DNA of 59,148 nucleotides from Actinomycetota bacterium. GTDB taxonomy: Bacteria; Actinomycetota; Actinomycetes; Actinomycetales; Microbacteriaceae. Position numbers and translations under genes: made by a program. The stretch's first letter is position 1. Each line of letters begins with the position of its first letter. This document shows positions 50,200 to 58,590 of this stretch, one piece after another. The notes under the pieces are model-generated. The model was not told where the DNA came from. It searched no databases and saw nothing but the letters and a program-made list of their open reading frames with translations. Where the stretch lies: the NCBI GenBank assembly GCA_013297625.1, contig JAAFHT010000006.1, positions 1-59,148 on the forward strand. Reading direction: 5' to 3'.

Positions 50200-50748
50200 A
50201 TGCGAAAGACGACCCGAACCATCACCACGCTCATCGCCGCCGGAACGCTCACCGCGTTCGGCCTCGCGCTCGCCCCGGCCGCCATGGCCGCGACGACGGC
50301 CACCGACTCGTCGGCGTCGAGCTCGACGTCGACGTCCGAGCGCGGTCGCGAGGGCCACGGCCCCCGCGGCGAGCGCCCGGGGCTCGAGACCGTCATGACG
50401 GTTCTCGACCTCACCGAAGACGAGCTGAAGGCGGCACGCGAGGCGGGCACGACGCTCGCTGAGCTGGCCGAGCAGCAGGGCGTCGAGGTCGCTGAGCTCA
50501 TCGACGCACTCGTTGCCGACGCCGAGGAGCACATCACCGAGCACGTCGCCGAGGGCGACCTGACGCAAGACGAGGCCGAGGAGCGTCTGGCCGAGATCGA
50601 GCAGCGCATCACCGACCGCGTCAACGGCATCAAGCCGGCCGAGGGCGATCGCCCCGATCGTGGTGACCGCCCCGATCGCGGCGAGCGCGGCCCCGGCGGC
50701 CATGGCCCGCACGGCCCCGCCGACGAGGATGCTGCTGCCGACGAGTAG
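50200..50748 (+). CDS. secreted helical protein with a Gly/Arg/Asp-rich tail
   Basis: The product is 182 aa. A Sec signal peptide (MRKTTRTITTLIAAGTLTAF...) with an AMA-A cleavage site near residue 30-31 is followed by a Ser/Thr spacer, a basic Gly-rich stretch, a charged helical domain (LTEDELKAAREAGTTLAELA) and an acidic helix, and it ends in GDRPDRGDRPDRGERGPGG, a degenerate repeat. The helical core resembles the small exported proteins with EL/AL repeats whose role is unknown. AAGGAG lies 7 nt upstream of ATG 50200. CATAG repeats upstream and a strong hairpin downstream make this an independent transcription unit. Confidence 0.8.
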   Translation: MRKTTRTITTLIAAGTLTAFGLALAPAAMAATTATDSSASSSTSTSERGREGHGPRGERPGLETVMTVLDLTEDELKAAREAGTTLAELAEQQGVEVAELIDALVADAEEHITEHVAEGDLTQDEAEERLAEIEQRITDRVNGIKPAEGDRPDRGDRPDRGERGPGGHGPHGPADEDAAADE

Positions 50749-50779
50749 CCCCCGTCGCGGTTTATCGCCGCCGCACACT

Positions 50780-50823
50780 GATCCCCCGCCGGGCGCTCGT
50801 CGCCCGCGGGGGATCTTGTGTTT
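50780..50823 (+). terminator. intrinsic terminator after the secreted protein gene
   Basis: GATCCCCCGC (50780-50789), one bulged C, GGGCG, a loop CTCGT, then CGCCC and GCGGGGGATC, forming a 15-bp stem with one bulge. It is followed by the T-rich stretch TTGTGTTT, the clearest rho-independent terminator in the window. Confidence 0.8.
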
Positions 50824-50929
50824 CGTCTACGGATTGATGTCGCGTGGCGACGAGCGTCGTCCCCTTGACGGCGCGGGTAATGTGGCGCGCAGAAACGACT
50901 GTGCAGCCCCGGAAGAGAGTCCAGAGCCG

Positions 50930-51184
50930 ATGAGCGTGGCAACCGCAATGACTTTCGTCTCTATCGCCTTCGGCGCTGTCGTCGTCATCGCCATCATCGT
51001 GCGCCTCGTGGTTGGTCTCGCTCGGCGCCGTGGTCGTGCGGCTTTGCGTGACATCGGGGGCGCGTTGACCGGAGCGGGCAGCGTGCAGTCGTCCGCATAT
51101 GGCTGGGCACCCGGCGCCCTCGCTCCGGCTGACCCGCCCGCTGCCGAGTGGCACGATTCCGAAGAATCGCGTGACAGCAGATAA
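50930..51184 (+). CDS. small single-pass membrane protein, function unknown
   Basis: An 84-aa protein with an N-terminal helix (FVSIAFGAVVVIAIIVRLVV), a basic stop-transfer stretch (LARRRGRAALRD), and a Gly/Ala/Pro tail ending DSEESRDSR. GGAAGAGAG lies upstream of ATG 50930; the longer frame back to 50660 crosses the terminator. It lies between cofD and fbiC but has no known F420 role. Confidence 0.65.
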   Translation: MSVATAMTFVSIAFGAVVVIAIIVRLVVGLARRRGRAALRDIGGALTGAGSVQSSAYGWAPGALAPADPPAAEWHDSEESRDSR

Positions 51185-51317
51185 CGGCGACCTGCGCGAG
51201 TAGGGTAGGCGCACAACGTGTTGCGCCCGGTCTGGGGTGCGGCGTGGCGCCACTCGTGAGGTGCCCGACCCGGCGGGTTCAGCGTGCCCGCCGTCGCTCG
51301 GCCTGCCAGGAGCATCC

Positions 51318-53993
51318 ATGACGGAGACCACCCCACAGAACACGCCCGTGCGCGCGACGGGCGCGCCGACCAGCACGACGGCGGGGTTTGTGCCCAGCGC
51401 GTCGGCGATCTCGCGCGCGCTCAAGCGGGCCGAGTCGGGCGTCACGCTCGACGCGACCGAAGCCGAGACGCTGCTGCACTGCCGGCATGACGACCTTGAG
51501 CGGCTGCTGACCGTCGCGAGCCGCGCTCGGGATGCGGGGCTCGAGAAAGCCGGACGCCCCGGCGTCATCACGTACTCACGCAAAGTGTTCATTCCGCTCA
51601 CGCACCTGTGCCGCGACCGCTGCCACTACTGCGTGTTCGTGCAGACCCCCAACCAGCTCGCCGCGCAGGGCAAAGCGCCCTTCCTCTCCCCCGACGAGGT
51701 GCTGGAGATTGCACGCGCGGGCGCCGCGCTCGGGTGCAAAGAGGCCCTCTTCACGCTCGGCGACCGGCCCGAAGACCGTTGGCCCGCCGCTCGTGAATGG
51801 CTCGACGCCCGCGGCTACGACTCGACGATCGACTACCTACGATCGGTCGCGATTCTCGTGCTCGAAGAGACCGGACTGTTGCCGCACCTCAACCCCGGCG
51901 TCATGACCTGGCAAGAACTGCAGCGGCTCAAACCCGTCGCTCCGAGCATGGGCATGATGCTCGAAACCACGAGCAAGCGGCTGTTCGAGACCCGCGGCCT
52001 CGCCCACTTCGGCAGCCCCGACAAAGACCCCGAGCTGCGCTTGCGGGTGCTCGAAGACGCCGGCCGCAGCGCCATCCCATTCACGACGGGCCTGCTGCTG
52101 GGCATCGGCGAGAACTACGCCGAACGCGTCGACGGCATGTTCGCGATTCGGGCAACCTCACGGCGGCACGGGCACGTGCAAGAGGTCATCATCCAGAACT
52201 TCCGCGCGAAGCCGCGTACGGCCATGCGCGCCACCGACGACCTCGCGCTGCAGGAGTACGTCGCGGCCGTCGCCGTCAGCCGCCTCGTACTCGGACCGAG
52301 CGCGCGCGTGCAAGCGCCGCCGAACCTCACCGACGCCGAAGAACTGGGCCTGCTGGTTCGCGCGGGCATCGACGACTGGGGCGGCGTGAGCCCGCTCACC
52401 CCCGACCACGTCAACCCCGAGCGCCCCTGGCCGCAGATCGACGAGCTCGCGCGCCTCACGAGCGAATCAGGGTTCACGCTGCGCGAGCGTCTGACCGCGC
52501 ATCCCCACTATGTGCGCGCGGAAGAACCGTGGCTCGACCCGCGCATCGTTCCGCACGTGCGGGCCCTGGCCGCAGCCGATGGGCTCGCAAATGAGGCAGC
52601 CGTGCTGCGGGGCATCCCGTGGCAAGAGCCCGACCCCGATTGGGCGAGCCGCGCCGGCACCGGGCGCACCGACTTGCACGTTGAGATCGACACCGAGGGT
52701 CGGCGCACCGAAACTCGCAGCGACTTCGACGACGTCTACGGCGACTGGGCCGAGCTGCGCGAAGCGACGAGCGGCGCTCGCGAGCGCACCGTCGCCGTGA
52801 GTACGGGCGTCGCGGCGGTGCTGCGTCGGGCCGAGGATGCCCCCGCCGGCTTGAGCGACGACGACTACCTGACCCTGCTGCAGGCCGACGGCGCCGACCT
52901 CGACGCGCTCGCCGACCTCGCTGACCGAGTGCGACGCGACACCGTGGGAGACGAGATCGGCTACGTCGTCAACCGCAACATCAACTTCACGAACGTCTGT
53001 TACACGGGCTGCCGGTTCTGCGCGTTCGCCCAACGGCGCACCGATGCTGATGCCTTCACGCTGTCGATGCAGCAGGTCGGCGACCGGGTCGATGAGGCGT
53101 GGGCGCTCGGGGCGACCGAGATTTGCATGCAAGGCGGAATCCACCCCGACCTGCCCGGAACGGCCTACTTCGACCTTGCGCGCGAAGTGAAGAAGCGCCA
53201 GCCGGGCATTCACTTGCACGCGTTTAGTCCGATGGAAATCGTGAACGGAGCATCCCGAACCGGGTTGTCGTTCGCCGACTTCTTGACTGCGGCGAAAGAG
53301 GCGGGGCTCGACACGATTCCGGGCACGGCCGCCGAGATTCTCGACGACGAGGTGCGGTGGGTGCTGACGAAGGGCAAGCTGCCCGCCGCCGAGTGGATCG
53401 AGATTGTCAGCACCGCGCATCGCCTGGGCATTCGGTCGTCGAGCACGATGATGTACGGGCACGTGGATGCTCCCCACCACTGGGTCGGCCACCTGCGCAC
53501 CCTCGCGCGCGTGCAAGACGAGACCGGAGGTTTCACCGAGTTCGTGCTGCTGCCGTTCGTGCACGCGAGCTCGCCTGTGTACCTCGCGGGCGTGGCGCGA
53601 CCCGGCCCGACGCCGCAAGAGAACCGTGCGGTGCACGCGGTCGCACGTCTGATGTTGCACGGCCGCATCGATCACGTGCAGACCTCGTGGGTGAAGCTCG
53701 GCACCGAGGGCACACAGCTCATGCTGCGCGGCGGGGCCGACGACGTGGGCGGCACGCTCATGGAAGAGACGATCAGCCGCATGGCGGGCGCCGACAACGG
53801 TTCTGAGAAAACGGTCGCTGAGCTCGAAGAACTGGCGAGTTCGATCGGACGCGTCGCGCGCCAGCGCACGACGACCTACGGAACGCCCGACCCAGAACGC
53901 GTCGCGGTCGCCCAGTCGCACCGAACCGAGGGCTACGCGGCCACGGGCCGGCGGCTCTCGCTCACGGTCGCCGAGGTGCGCTCGGGCTCGTGA
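51318..53993 (+). CDS. fbiC: 7,8-didemethyl-8-hydroxy-5-deazariboflavin (Fo) synthase, fused CofG-CofH
   Basis: The product is 891 aa and is a fusion of two radical-SAM enzymes. The CofG half has the CxxxCxxC cluster Cys98, Cys102, Cys105 ([12 protein letters not shown]). The CofH half has Cys561, Cys565, Cys568 ([11 protein letters not shown]). Each binds [4Fe-4S] and SAM; together they make Fo, the F420 chromophore, from 5-amino-6-ribitylaminouracil and tyrosine. AGGAG lies 6 nt upstream of ATG 51318; the frame extends to 51237 without support. The gene is followed by a 354-nt gap with a palindrome and a long inverted repeat. Confidence 0.96.
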   Translation: MTETTPQNTPVRATGAPTSTTAGFVPSASAISRALKRAESGVTLDATEAETLLHCRHDDLERLLTVASRARDAGLEKAGRPGVITYSRKVFIPLTHLCRDRCHYCVFVQTPNQLAAQGKAPFLSPDEVLEIARAGAALGCKEALFTLGDRPEDRWPAAREWLDARGYDSTIDYLRSVAILVLEETGLLPHLNPGVMTWQELQRLKPVAPSMGMMLETTSKRLFETRGLAHFGSPDKDPELRLRVLEDAGRSAIPFTTGLLLGIGENYAERVDGMFAIRATSRRHGHVQEVIIQNFRAKPRTAMRATDDLALQEYVAAVAVSRLVLGPSARVQAPPNLTDAEELGLLVRAGIDDWGGVSPLTPDHVNPERPWPQIDELARLTSESGFTLRERLTAHPHYVRAEEPWLDPRIVPHVRALAAADGLANEAAVLRGIPWQEPDPDWASRAGTGRTDLHVEIDTEGRRTETRSDFDDVYGDWAELREATSGARERTVAVSTGVAAVLRRAEDAPAGLSDDDYLTLLQADGADLDALADLADRVRRDTVGDEIGYVVNRNINFTNVCYTGCRFCAFAQRRTDADAFTLSMQQVGDRVDEAWALGATEICMQGGIHPDLPGTAYFDLAREVKKRQPGIHLHAFSPMEIVNGASRTGLSFADFLTAAKEAGLDTIPGTAAEILDDEVRWVLTKGKLPAAEWIEIVSTAHRLGIRSSSTMMYGHVDAPHHWVGHLRTLARVQDETGGFTEFVLLPFVHASSPVYLAGVARPGPTPQENRAVHAVARLMLHGRIDHVQTSWVKLGTEGTQLMLRGGADDVGGTLMEETISRMAGADNGSEKTVAELEELASSIGRVARQRTTTYGTPDPERVAVAQSHRTEGYAATGRRLSLTVAEVRSGS

Positions 53994-54347
53994 CGGAGCT
54001 CAGGCCCGCGGGCCTGCATGCCGGCGTGCCCTCCGCCCTGGGTGCCGCCTGCCGACCCGCCCGCCCTGCTCGCTGCAGGCCTGACTCCCTGCCCGCTTAC
54101 CGAGCCGACCAATCCTTTCGCACGCCTCCCCAATCGAAGGAACTTTGGGAGCAAAGTCGTTGAAGGTTCCTTCGATTGGGGAGCGTCACGATAGGGATCC
54201 TCGACCCGGGATCACGGTCCACACCGCCGACCTGTGCTCACGGCATGAATCGCCAACCTGAGTACACGATGGAGACCTCAGCTGGTGGGCACGGCGGGTT
54301 GGGGGAAGCTCGCGGGCGCGTCAGATCGACGGCAGCTCGCGGGGGCG
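53994..54347. other. 354-nt gap between fbiC and cofC (convergent genes)
   Basis: The only long non-coding stretch in the window. It holds a 16-bp perfect palindrome CAGGCCCGCGGGCCTG at 54001-54016, just after the fbiC stop and a possible terminator; an inverted repeat at 54126-54183 whose arms also occur at 18927; and a tandem duplication at 54307-54351 that includes the cofC stop. Open frames here are short and without homology. Confidence 0.6.
54126..54183. repeat. 58-nt inverted repeat with 18-bp perfect arms
   Basis: The arms are CTCCCCAATCGAAGGAAC (54126-54143) and GTTCCTTCGATTGGGGAG (54166-54183). The spacer begins TTTGGGAGCAAAGT; together with the last bases of the left arm it contains a smaller hairpin ACTTTG...CAAAGT. 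The first 17 bases of the left arm occur once more at 18927-18943 at the pucR start. A dispersed repeat, recombination site or regulatory element is possible. Confidence 0.75.
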
Positions 54348-54351
54348 TCAG
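54307..54351. repeat. tandem 18-bp repeat at the cofC 3' end
   Basis: AGCTCGCGGGCGCGTCAG at 54307-54324 and AGCTCGCGGGGGCGTCAG at 54334-54351 differ at one base and are 27 bp apart. The second copy contains the cofC stop codon. Probably a small local duplication. Confidence 0.6.
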
Positions 54352-54974
54352 GCCAGCAGCAGCGCGCGCGTGCGGGGGCCGAGCAACACGACGCCAGTGT
54401 CGGCGAGGGCGGCGAGGGTCGTGAGTTGTTCGAGCGTGTCGACGTCGCGGCGCAGGCCGGAGTGCTCGCGCACGGTGAGTTCGACATAGCCCGCGTCGCG
54501 GTGCTGCTCGGCCGAGTCGGCGCCGAACCGCAATGAGTGCGGCAGCCCGGCGGCGGCGACGATGAGCGTCGTGCCCTCCCCCTCGGCGTCGGGCACGAAA
54601 GCCCAGTGGTGTTCGCTCGCCGCGACGAGGGCGGCGTCGAGGTCGGCTGGCTGCAGCGCCGGCAGGTCACCGAGCAAGACCGCGGTGGGCGCTGCGGGGT
54701 CGGCCGCCGCGATCCCCGCGCCGATCGCGACGAGCAAGCCATAGCCCGGATCGTCGACCACGCGCACTCCGTCGAGGGGTTCGGCGAGCGAACCGACGAC
54801 GATGAGTTCGCCGACCTCGCGCGCGGCGCGGGCGGCGGCAACGGTGTCGAGGGCGATCGCGGCGGCGAGGGATGCCCGCCGGGCCTGCGCGTCAGCCCCT
54901 CCCCCTTCGGCAAGGCGACTCTTCGCGCTCGCGGCATCGCGCACAGGCACGATGAGCGACACGAGAGCAGACAT
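54348..54974 (-). CDS. cofC: 2-phospho-L-lactate guanylyltransferase, F420 biosynthesis
   Basis: The product is 208 aa, also called FbiD in actinobacteria. It is a small nucleotidyltransferase of the MobA-like fold: N-terminal LIVPVRDAASAKSRLAEG, DDPGYGLLVAIGAGI, VLLGDLPALQPADLDAAL and GTTLIVAAAG. It activates phospholactate or phosphoenolpyruvate with GTP for CofD. A TAGGCT -10 box ends 6 nt before the ATG and overlaps the stop codon of the transglutaminase gene, so cofC has its own promoter. It converges on fbiC. Confidence 0.92.
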   Translation of the reverse strand: MSALVSLIVPVRDAASAKSRLAEGGGADAQARRASLAAAIALDTVAAARAAREVGELIVVGSLAEPLDGVRVVDDPGYGLLVAIGAGIAAADPAAPTAVLLGDLPALQPADLDAALVAASEHHWAFVPDAEGEGTTLIVAAAGLPHSLRFGADSAEQHRDAGYVELTVREHSGLRRDVDTLEQLTTLAALADTGVVLLGPRTRALLLA

Positions 54975-54980
54975 CGGATC

Positions 54981-54986
54981 AGCCTA
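54981..54986 (-). promoter_or_regulatory. -10 box (TAGGCT) of cofC
   Basis: On the reverse strand TAGGCT is followed by 6 nt and the cofC ATG. The box overlaps the TAG stop of the upstream transglutaminase gene. Confidence 0.5.
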
Positions 54987-57278
54987 AGCCGAGAGCGCGT
55001 CGGCGATCAGCCGCTCGTCGGCGGGGGTTGGGTCGAGCAACGAAACGGGCGCGATCGTCGCGAGCACGCGACGCCACAGGGGTTGCGAGCGACGGAGTGA
55101 TCCCAGCGCGAGGTCGAGGTCGTCACGTGCCGCGGGGCGTTCGACGGCACTGTAGGCGCGGGCCTCGAGGGCCGAACGCACGCGGTCGATCGCCGCGGCA
55201 CCGTCGGGCGCAAGGCGCGACGCCCACGCGGCCGCGAGCTCGCGGGGCGTGCGGGTGTCATCGGCGGGCAACCCCAGGTCGCGCGCCGTGTCGCGGAGTT
55301 CGCGCCAGTGGTCGAGCGCATCCGGCGACCGGCGGCGGGCAGCGCGGCGACGCAGCCGCCACAGGCCCGGCAGCACGAGCAGCAGCACGAGCAGGCTGAG
55401 GGCGAGAGTGACGAGCGCGCGAGCATCCACGGGCACTCCATTCGACCCCGTGCCGAGGGCGCCGTCGAGCGAACCATCGGCGCCACCGTCAATGAGGTCA
55501 CTGGGGTCGAGGGCTTCGCCGCTGGGGCTCGTGTCGGGGTCGAGCTCGTCGGGGTCGGGTGCCGCGGTCGCGTCGGGCGTGGGCGCAAGAGTTTCGCCCG
55601 TGACGGGGTCGATGGCCGGTTCTTCGCCCGGCGCCGGAACGTCGTCGGTCGCGTAGGCGGGCACCGCGCCACGCGAGGGAGTCGGCTCGAAGCGCACCCA
55701 TCCGAGCTCGTCGAAATGCAGTTCGGGCCACGCGTGCAAGTCGTCGGTCGTCACGACGAACTCGCCGGGAACGTTCTCGCTCGCGGTTCCGGGCACGAAC
55801 CCCACGGCGATTCGCGCGGGAATGCCGAGCGTGCGCGCCATGAGCGTCATGGCCGCCGCGTAGTGCACGCAGTAGCCCGCGCGGGCCTCAAGAAACACCG
55901 CGACGATCTCGGCACCGGTGCCGTCGTAGCCCTGCTCGACGGGGGCGTCTTCTGAATACACAAAGTCGCCGCTCGTGAAGAACCTCTGCAGCGCCAACGC
56001 TTGATCATAGGGCGACGGGCCGTCGGCACCCTCGGCCACTTGCGCTGCCGTGCGCGCGACGATGGGGTCGAGGCCCTCGGGCACCGCTCGATAGCGGTCG
56101 AGGCCCGACGCATCGACGGTGGCTGTGCGCAACTGCAAGGGCGTTGGTGACGCGACGAGGCTCTCAACCTGATACGAGCCGTTACGGAACGTGCCGTCGA
56201 CCGTGCTCACCGTCACGCCCTCGGCATCGACCACCCACTCGCCCGTCAGCCCCGTGATCTCGACGGGCGCTGAGGGCAGCGGCACCCAGCGCGACCGCAC
56301 ATTCTGCAGTCGGATGCTCGTCGCCACTTGCTCGGTCGCCACCTCGCTGCCCAGCCACGACGGCGGACCCACCACGTCAGTCGCCGTCGCGACGCCGCCG
56401 ATCACGGGCTGCACGCTTTGCCCCTCGAAGTCGGCGAGGTGCGAGAGAGTCAGATAGAGCCCCCCCTCGGCATCGGTCGAGTAGCGCAACGCCTCGACGG
56501 GAGTGTTGCGCCGCAGGTCGTTGCCGAGGTCGAGCACGGGGTTGACCCCCGCCACGAGTCCGCCCACGCCCGAGCCGGGCAGCGCCTCGCCCGCGATCAC
56601 GGGAGGCAGCAGCGGCGGAACGAGCAGCGCGGTCACGAGCACCCCCGCCGCCACCCCGAGGGCGCGCGCGGCGGCCGCGGCTCCCCCGCTCGCGGCGGGG
56701 CGGTGCAGCGCGAGCACGAGCAGATAGGCCGCAGCCGTGGCGAGGATCGAGACGATCGGCAACAGCCCCGGCGCGAGCACGACGGGCACGGCCAGAATGC
56801 CCAGGAGCGGAATCGCCGCAAACGCCGGCCGGCGGCCGTGCACGAGCACGGCGTCGGTCAGAATCGCGAGGCCCGCAACCCCCGATGCCATGAGAAAGCG
56901 GATGCCGTCGTCGGCGACCGCAGGAATCGTCTGCTCGGCAATCGAGAGTTCACCCGCTCCGATCAGGAGGGCGAATCGCTCGGCCGTGGCCGGGAGCGGC
57001 ACAATTCCGAGCAGAGCGGTGTCAGCCGCGAACAGCAGGGTCAGGGCGAGCACCGCCGCGGCGACCGCCGCCACGAGCGCCCAGGCGGCCGCCCATCGCC
57101 GCACGAGCAGCCGCACCGCGACGGCCGCCCCCACAGCCGCCGCCGCAACCACGAGCACGGCCGGGCCCCATTGCCCTTCGTCGAGCACCGCCGAAAAACT
57201 CGTCGACGCCGCAGCAACCGCGAGAAACCCTGCCGCGCTCAAGCCCGCCGTGCTGCGGGGCCGCACCGACTCACCCAT
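54984..57278 (-). CDS. transglutaminase-domain membrane protein (TgpA/DUF3488 type)
   Basis: The product is 764 aa. About six transmembrane helices occupy the N-terminal 210 residues; a large extracytoplasmic region holds a transglutaminase core with the catalytic Cys in ARAGYCVHYAAAMTLMARTL and the His in DDLHAWPELHFDELGW. A linker rich in Asp, Pro and Glu, a further helix (LVTLALSLLVLLLVLPGLW) and a cytoplasmic tail with a DUF4129-like region follow. It acts outside the cell on unknown proteins or peptidoglycan. Its ATG overlaps the DUF58 stop by 8 nt. The MoxR-DUF58-transglutaminase trio is widely conserved. Confidence 0.9.
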   Translation of the reverse strand: MGESVRPRSTAGLSAAGFLAVAAASTSFSAVLDEGQWGPAVLVVAAAAVGAAVAVRLLVRRWAAAWALVAAVAAAVLALTLLFAADTALLGIVPLPATAERFALLIGAGELSIAEQTIPAVADDGIRFLMASGVAGLAILTDAVLVHGRRPAFAAIPLLGILAVPVVLAPGLLPIVSILATAAAYLLVLALHRPAASGGAAAAARALGVAAGVLVTALLVPPLLPPVIAGEALPGSGVGGLVAGVNPVLDLGNDLRRNTPVEALRYSTDAEGGLYLTLSHLADFEGQSVQPVIGGVATATDVVGPPSWLGSEVATEQVATSIRLQNVRSRWVPLPSAPVEITGLTGEWVVDAEGVTVSTVDGTFRNGSYQVESLVASPTPLQLRTATVDASGLDRYRAVPEGLDPIVARTAAQVAEGADGPSPYDQALALQRFFTSGDFVYSEDAPVEQGYDGTGAEIVAVFLEARAGYCVHYAAAMTLMARTLGIPARIAVGFVPGTASENVPGEFVVTTDDLHAWPELHFDELGWVRFEPTPSRGAVPAYATDDVPAPGEEPAIDPVTGETLAPTPDATAAPDPDELDPDTSPSGEALDPSDLIDGGADGSLDGALGTGSNGVPVDARALVTLALSLLVLLLVLPGLWRLRRRAARRRSPDALDHWRELRDTARDLGLPADDTRTPRELAAAWASRLAPDGAAAIDRVRSALEARAYSAVERPAARDDLDLALGSLRRSQPLWRRVLATIAPVSLLDPTPADERLIADALSA

Positions 57279-58581
57279 TCGTGACCACCGCCGGCACCGC
57301 CCACTCGGTCAACGGCTCGGCATCGCCACCCAGCAGAGCAAGCCACGCGTCGTCGGGCGATCGCGTGATCGAGACGCGCGCCACGCGCCACCCCGCACGC
57401 TCGAACGCCGTGCGCACAGGGTCGGGGTCGAGCAGAGCATCGTCGGGGTTCGCTCCACTCGCGCGCCGCGAGGCGGCACGCGCGGGCTCGGCCGGGCCGG
57501 CGAGCAGGGCGACCGCGGGGGCGCGCGATGACCGCTGGGCGAGCATCCACCGCAGAGTCCGATCGTCGGGAGCGCCGGCGAGCACCACCACGGGTGTCGA
57601 GCCCGACAGCGCCCGCTCGTCAAGTTCGGCCGACGCCGTCGCGAGGGTCACGAGGGCAAGCTCGCCGAGCACGTCACCCACCGGGCCGTCGGCAATGGGC
57701 GCATCAGCGATGCGCTCGGTCGGCGTGACGAGCTCGACCGAGTATCCGCGCTCGGCCAAGTGCACGGCCGACGAAGCCGCCATGCGCACGAGCCACTCGA
57801 AGGTGGCGCTCGTGGCAGTTCGGCCTGCCGGCGCCGCAGCATCACGAGCGAGGCGAGCGTCGAGATACCCCCGTGACTGCGTATCAACGATGAGGCGAGC
57901 GTGCGGGCCCGCCTGCGGTTCGTCGTTGCGCACCATCAGCTCGCCCTGCCGCGCCGTCACGCGCCAGTGCACACGCCGCAGTGCGTCGCCGTCGCGATAC
58001 TCGCGCGTCACGACATCGTCGTCGGCGCGCTCGCGCGAGCGCGACGTGCGCGGCCCGGCCTCGCTCGACGGGTCGGGCACCGGTCCGGGGGTGAGCGGCG
58101 TCACCTGCGGCAGCACGAGTTGCGCGACCATCGCGCGCGTGTCGACCACCCGCACGGCGAGCGCAAAGGGGTCACGGTCTTCGATCAACAGCGGGCCGAC
58201 CGACAACAGTCCGCGGTGAGTCGGCCAATAGCGATAGCCAATGCTCGCGGGCCGCGAGGCCGTAACCTCGCGCAACCGCCCCGGGCCGGCGAAGCCCGGC
58301 ACCATGGGCACACGCTCGACCCACTCGGCCGCGCGAGCGCGCCCACTCACGGTCACGCGCACCTGCACGGGCTCACCCTCGGTCGCCACGACCGGCTCGA
58401 GCTGCCGCGTCACGCGCACGCGCGGTCGAGAACTCGCCACCATGCCGAAAGCCAGGAGCGGTGCGGCGACGGCGATGGCGGCGATCGTCAGCAGCTCAGG
58501 GCGCTCGAACACATACGCGAGCACCCCGATGCCCACCGCGGCCACAAGGAACGCGATGCCGCGGGCCGTCAGCCGGGGCAC
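57271..58581 (-). CDS. DUF58-domain protein
   Basis: The product is 436 aa. Two N-terminal transmembrane helices (FLVAAVGIGVLAYVFERPEL, IAAIAVAAPLLAFGMV) are followed by a beta-rich part, then the DUF58 signature REYRDGDALRRVHWRVTARQGELMVR and a vWA-like C-terminal part. DUF58 proteins are partners of MoxR ATPases. The GTG at 58581 is 9 nt after the MoxR stop; the stop overlaps the transglutaminase start. Function in envelope assembly is inferred from the family, not from sequence. Confidence 0.9.
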   Translation of the reverse strand: MPRLTARGIAFLVAAVGIGVLAYVFERPELLTIAAIAVAAPLLAFGMVASSRPRVRVTRQLEPVVATEGEPVQVRVTVSGRARAAEWVERVPMVPGFAGPGRLREVTASRPASIGYRYWPTHRGLLSVGPLLIEDRDPFALAVRVVDTRAMVAQLVLPQVTPLTPGPVPDPSSEAGPRTSRSRERADDDVVTREYRDGDALRRVHWRVTARQGELMVRNDEPQAGPHARLIVDTQSRGYLDARLARDAAAPAGRTATSATFEWLVRMAASSAVHLAERGYSVELVTPTERIADAPIADGPVGDVLGELALVTLATASAELDERALSGSTPVVVLAGAPDDRTLRWMLAQRSSRAPAVALLAGPAEPARAASRRASGANPDDALLDPDPVRTAFERAGWRVARVSITRSPDDAWLALLGGDAEPLTEWAVPAVVTNG

Positions 58582-58590
58582 AAGCGCCGC

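Noticed and set aside
52467-53921. 484-codon reverse frame within fbiC
   Set aside because: Antisense to the CofH half of fbiC, whose radical-SAM cluster and length are convincing.
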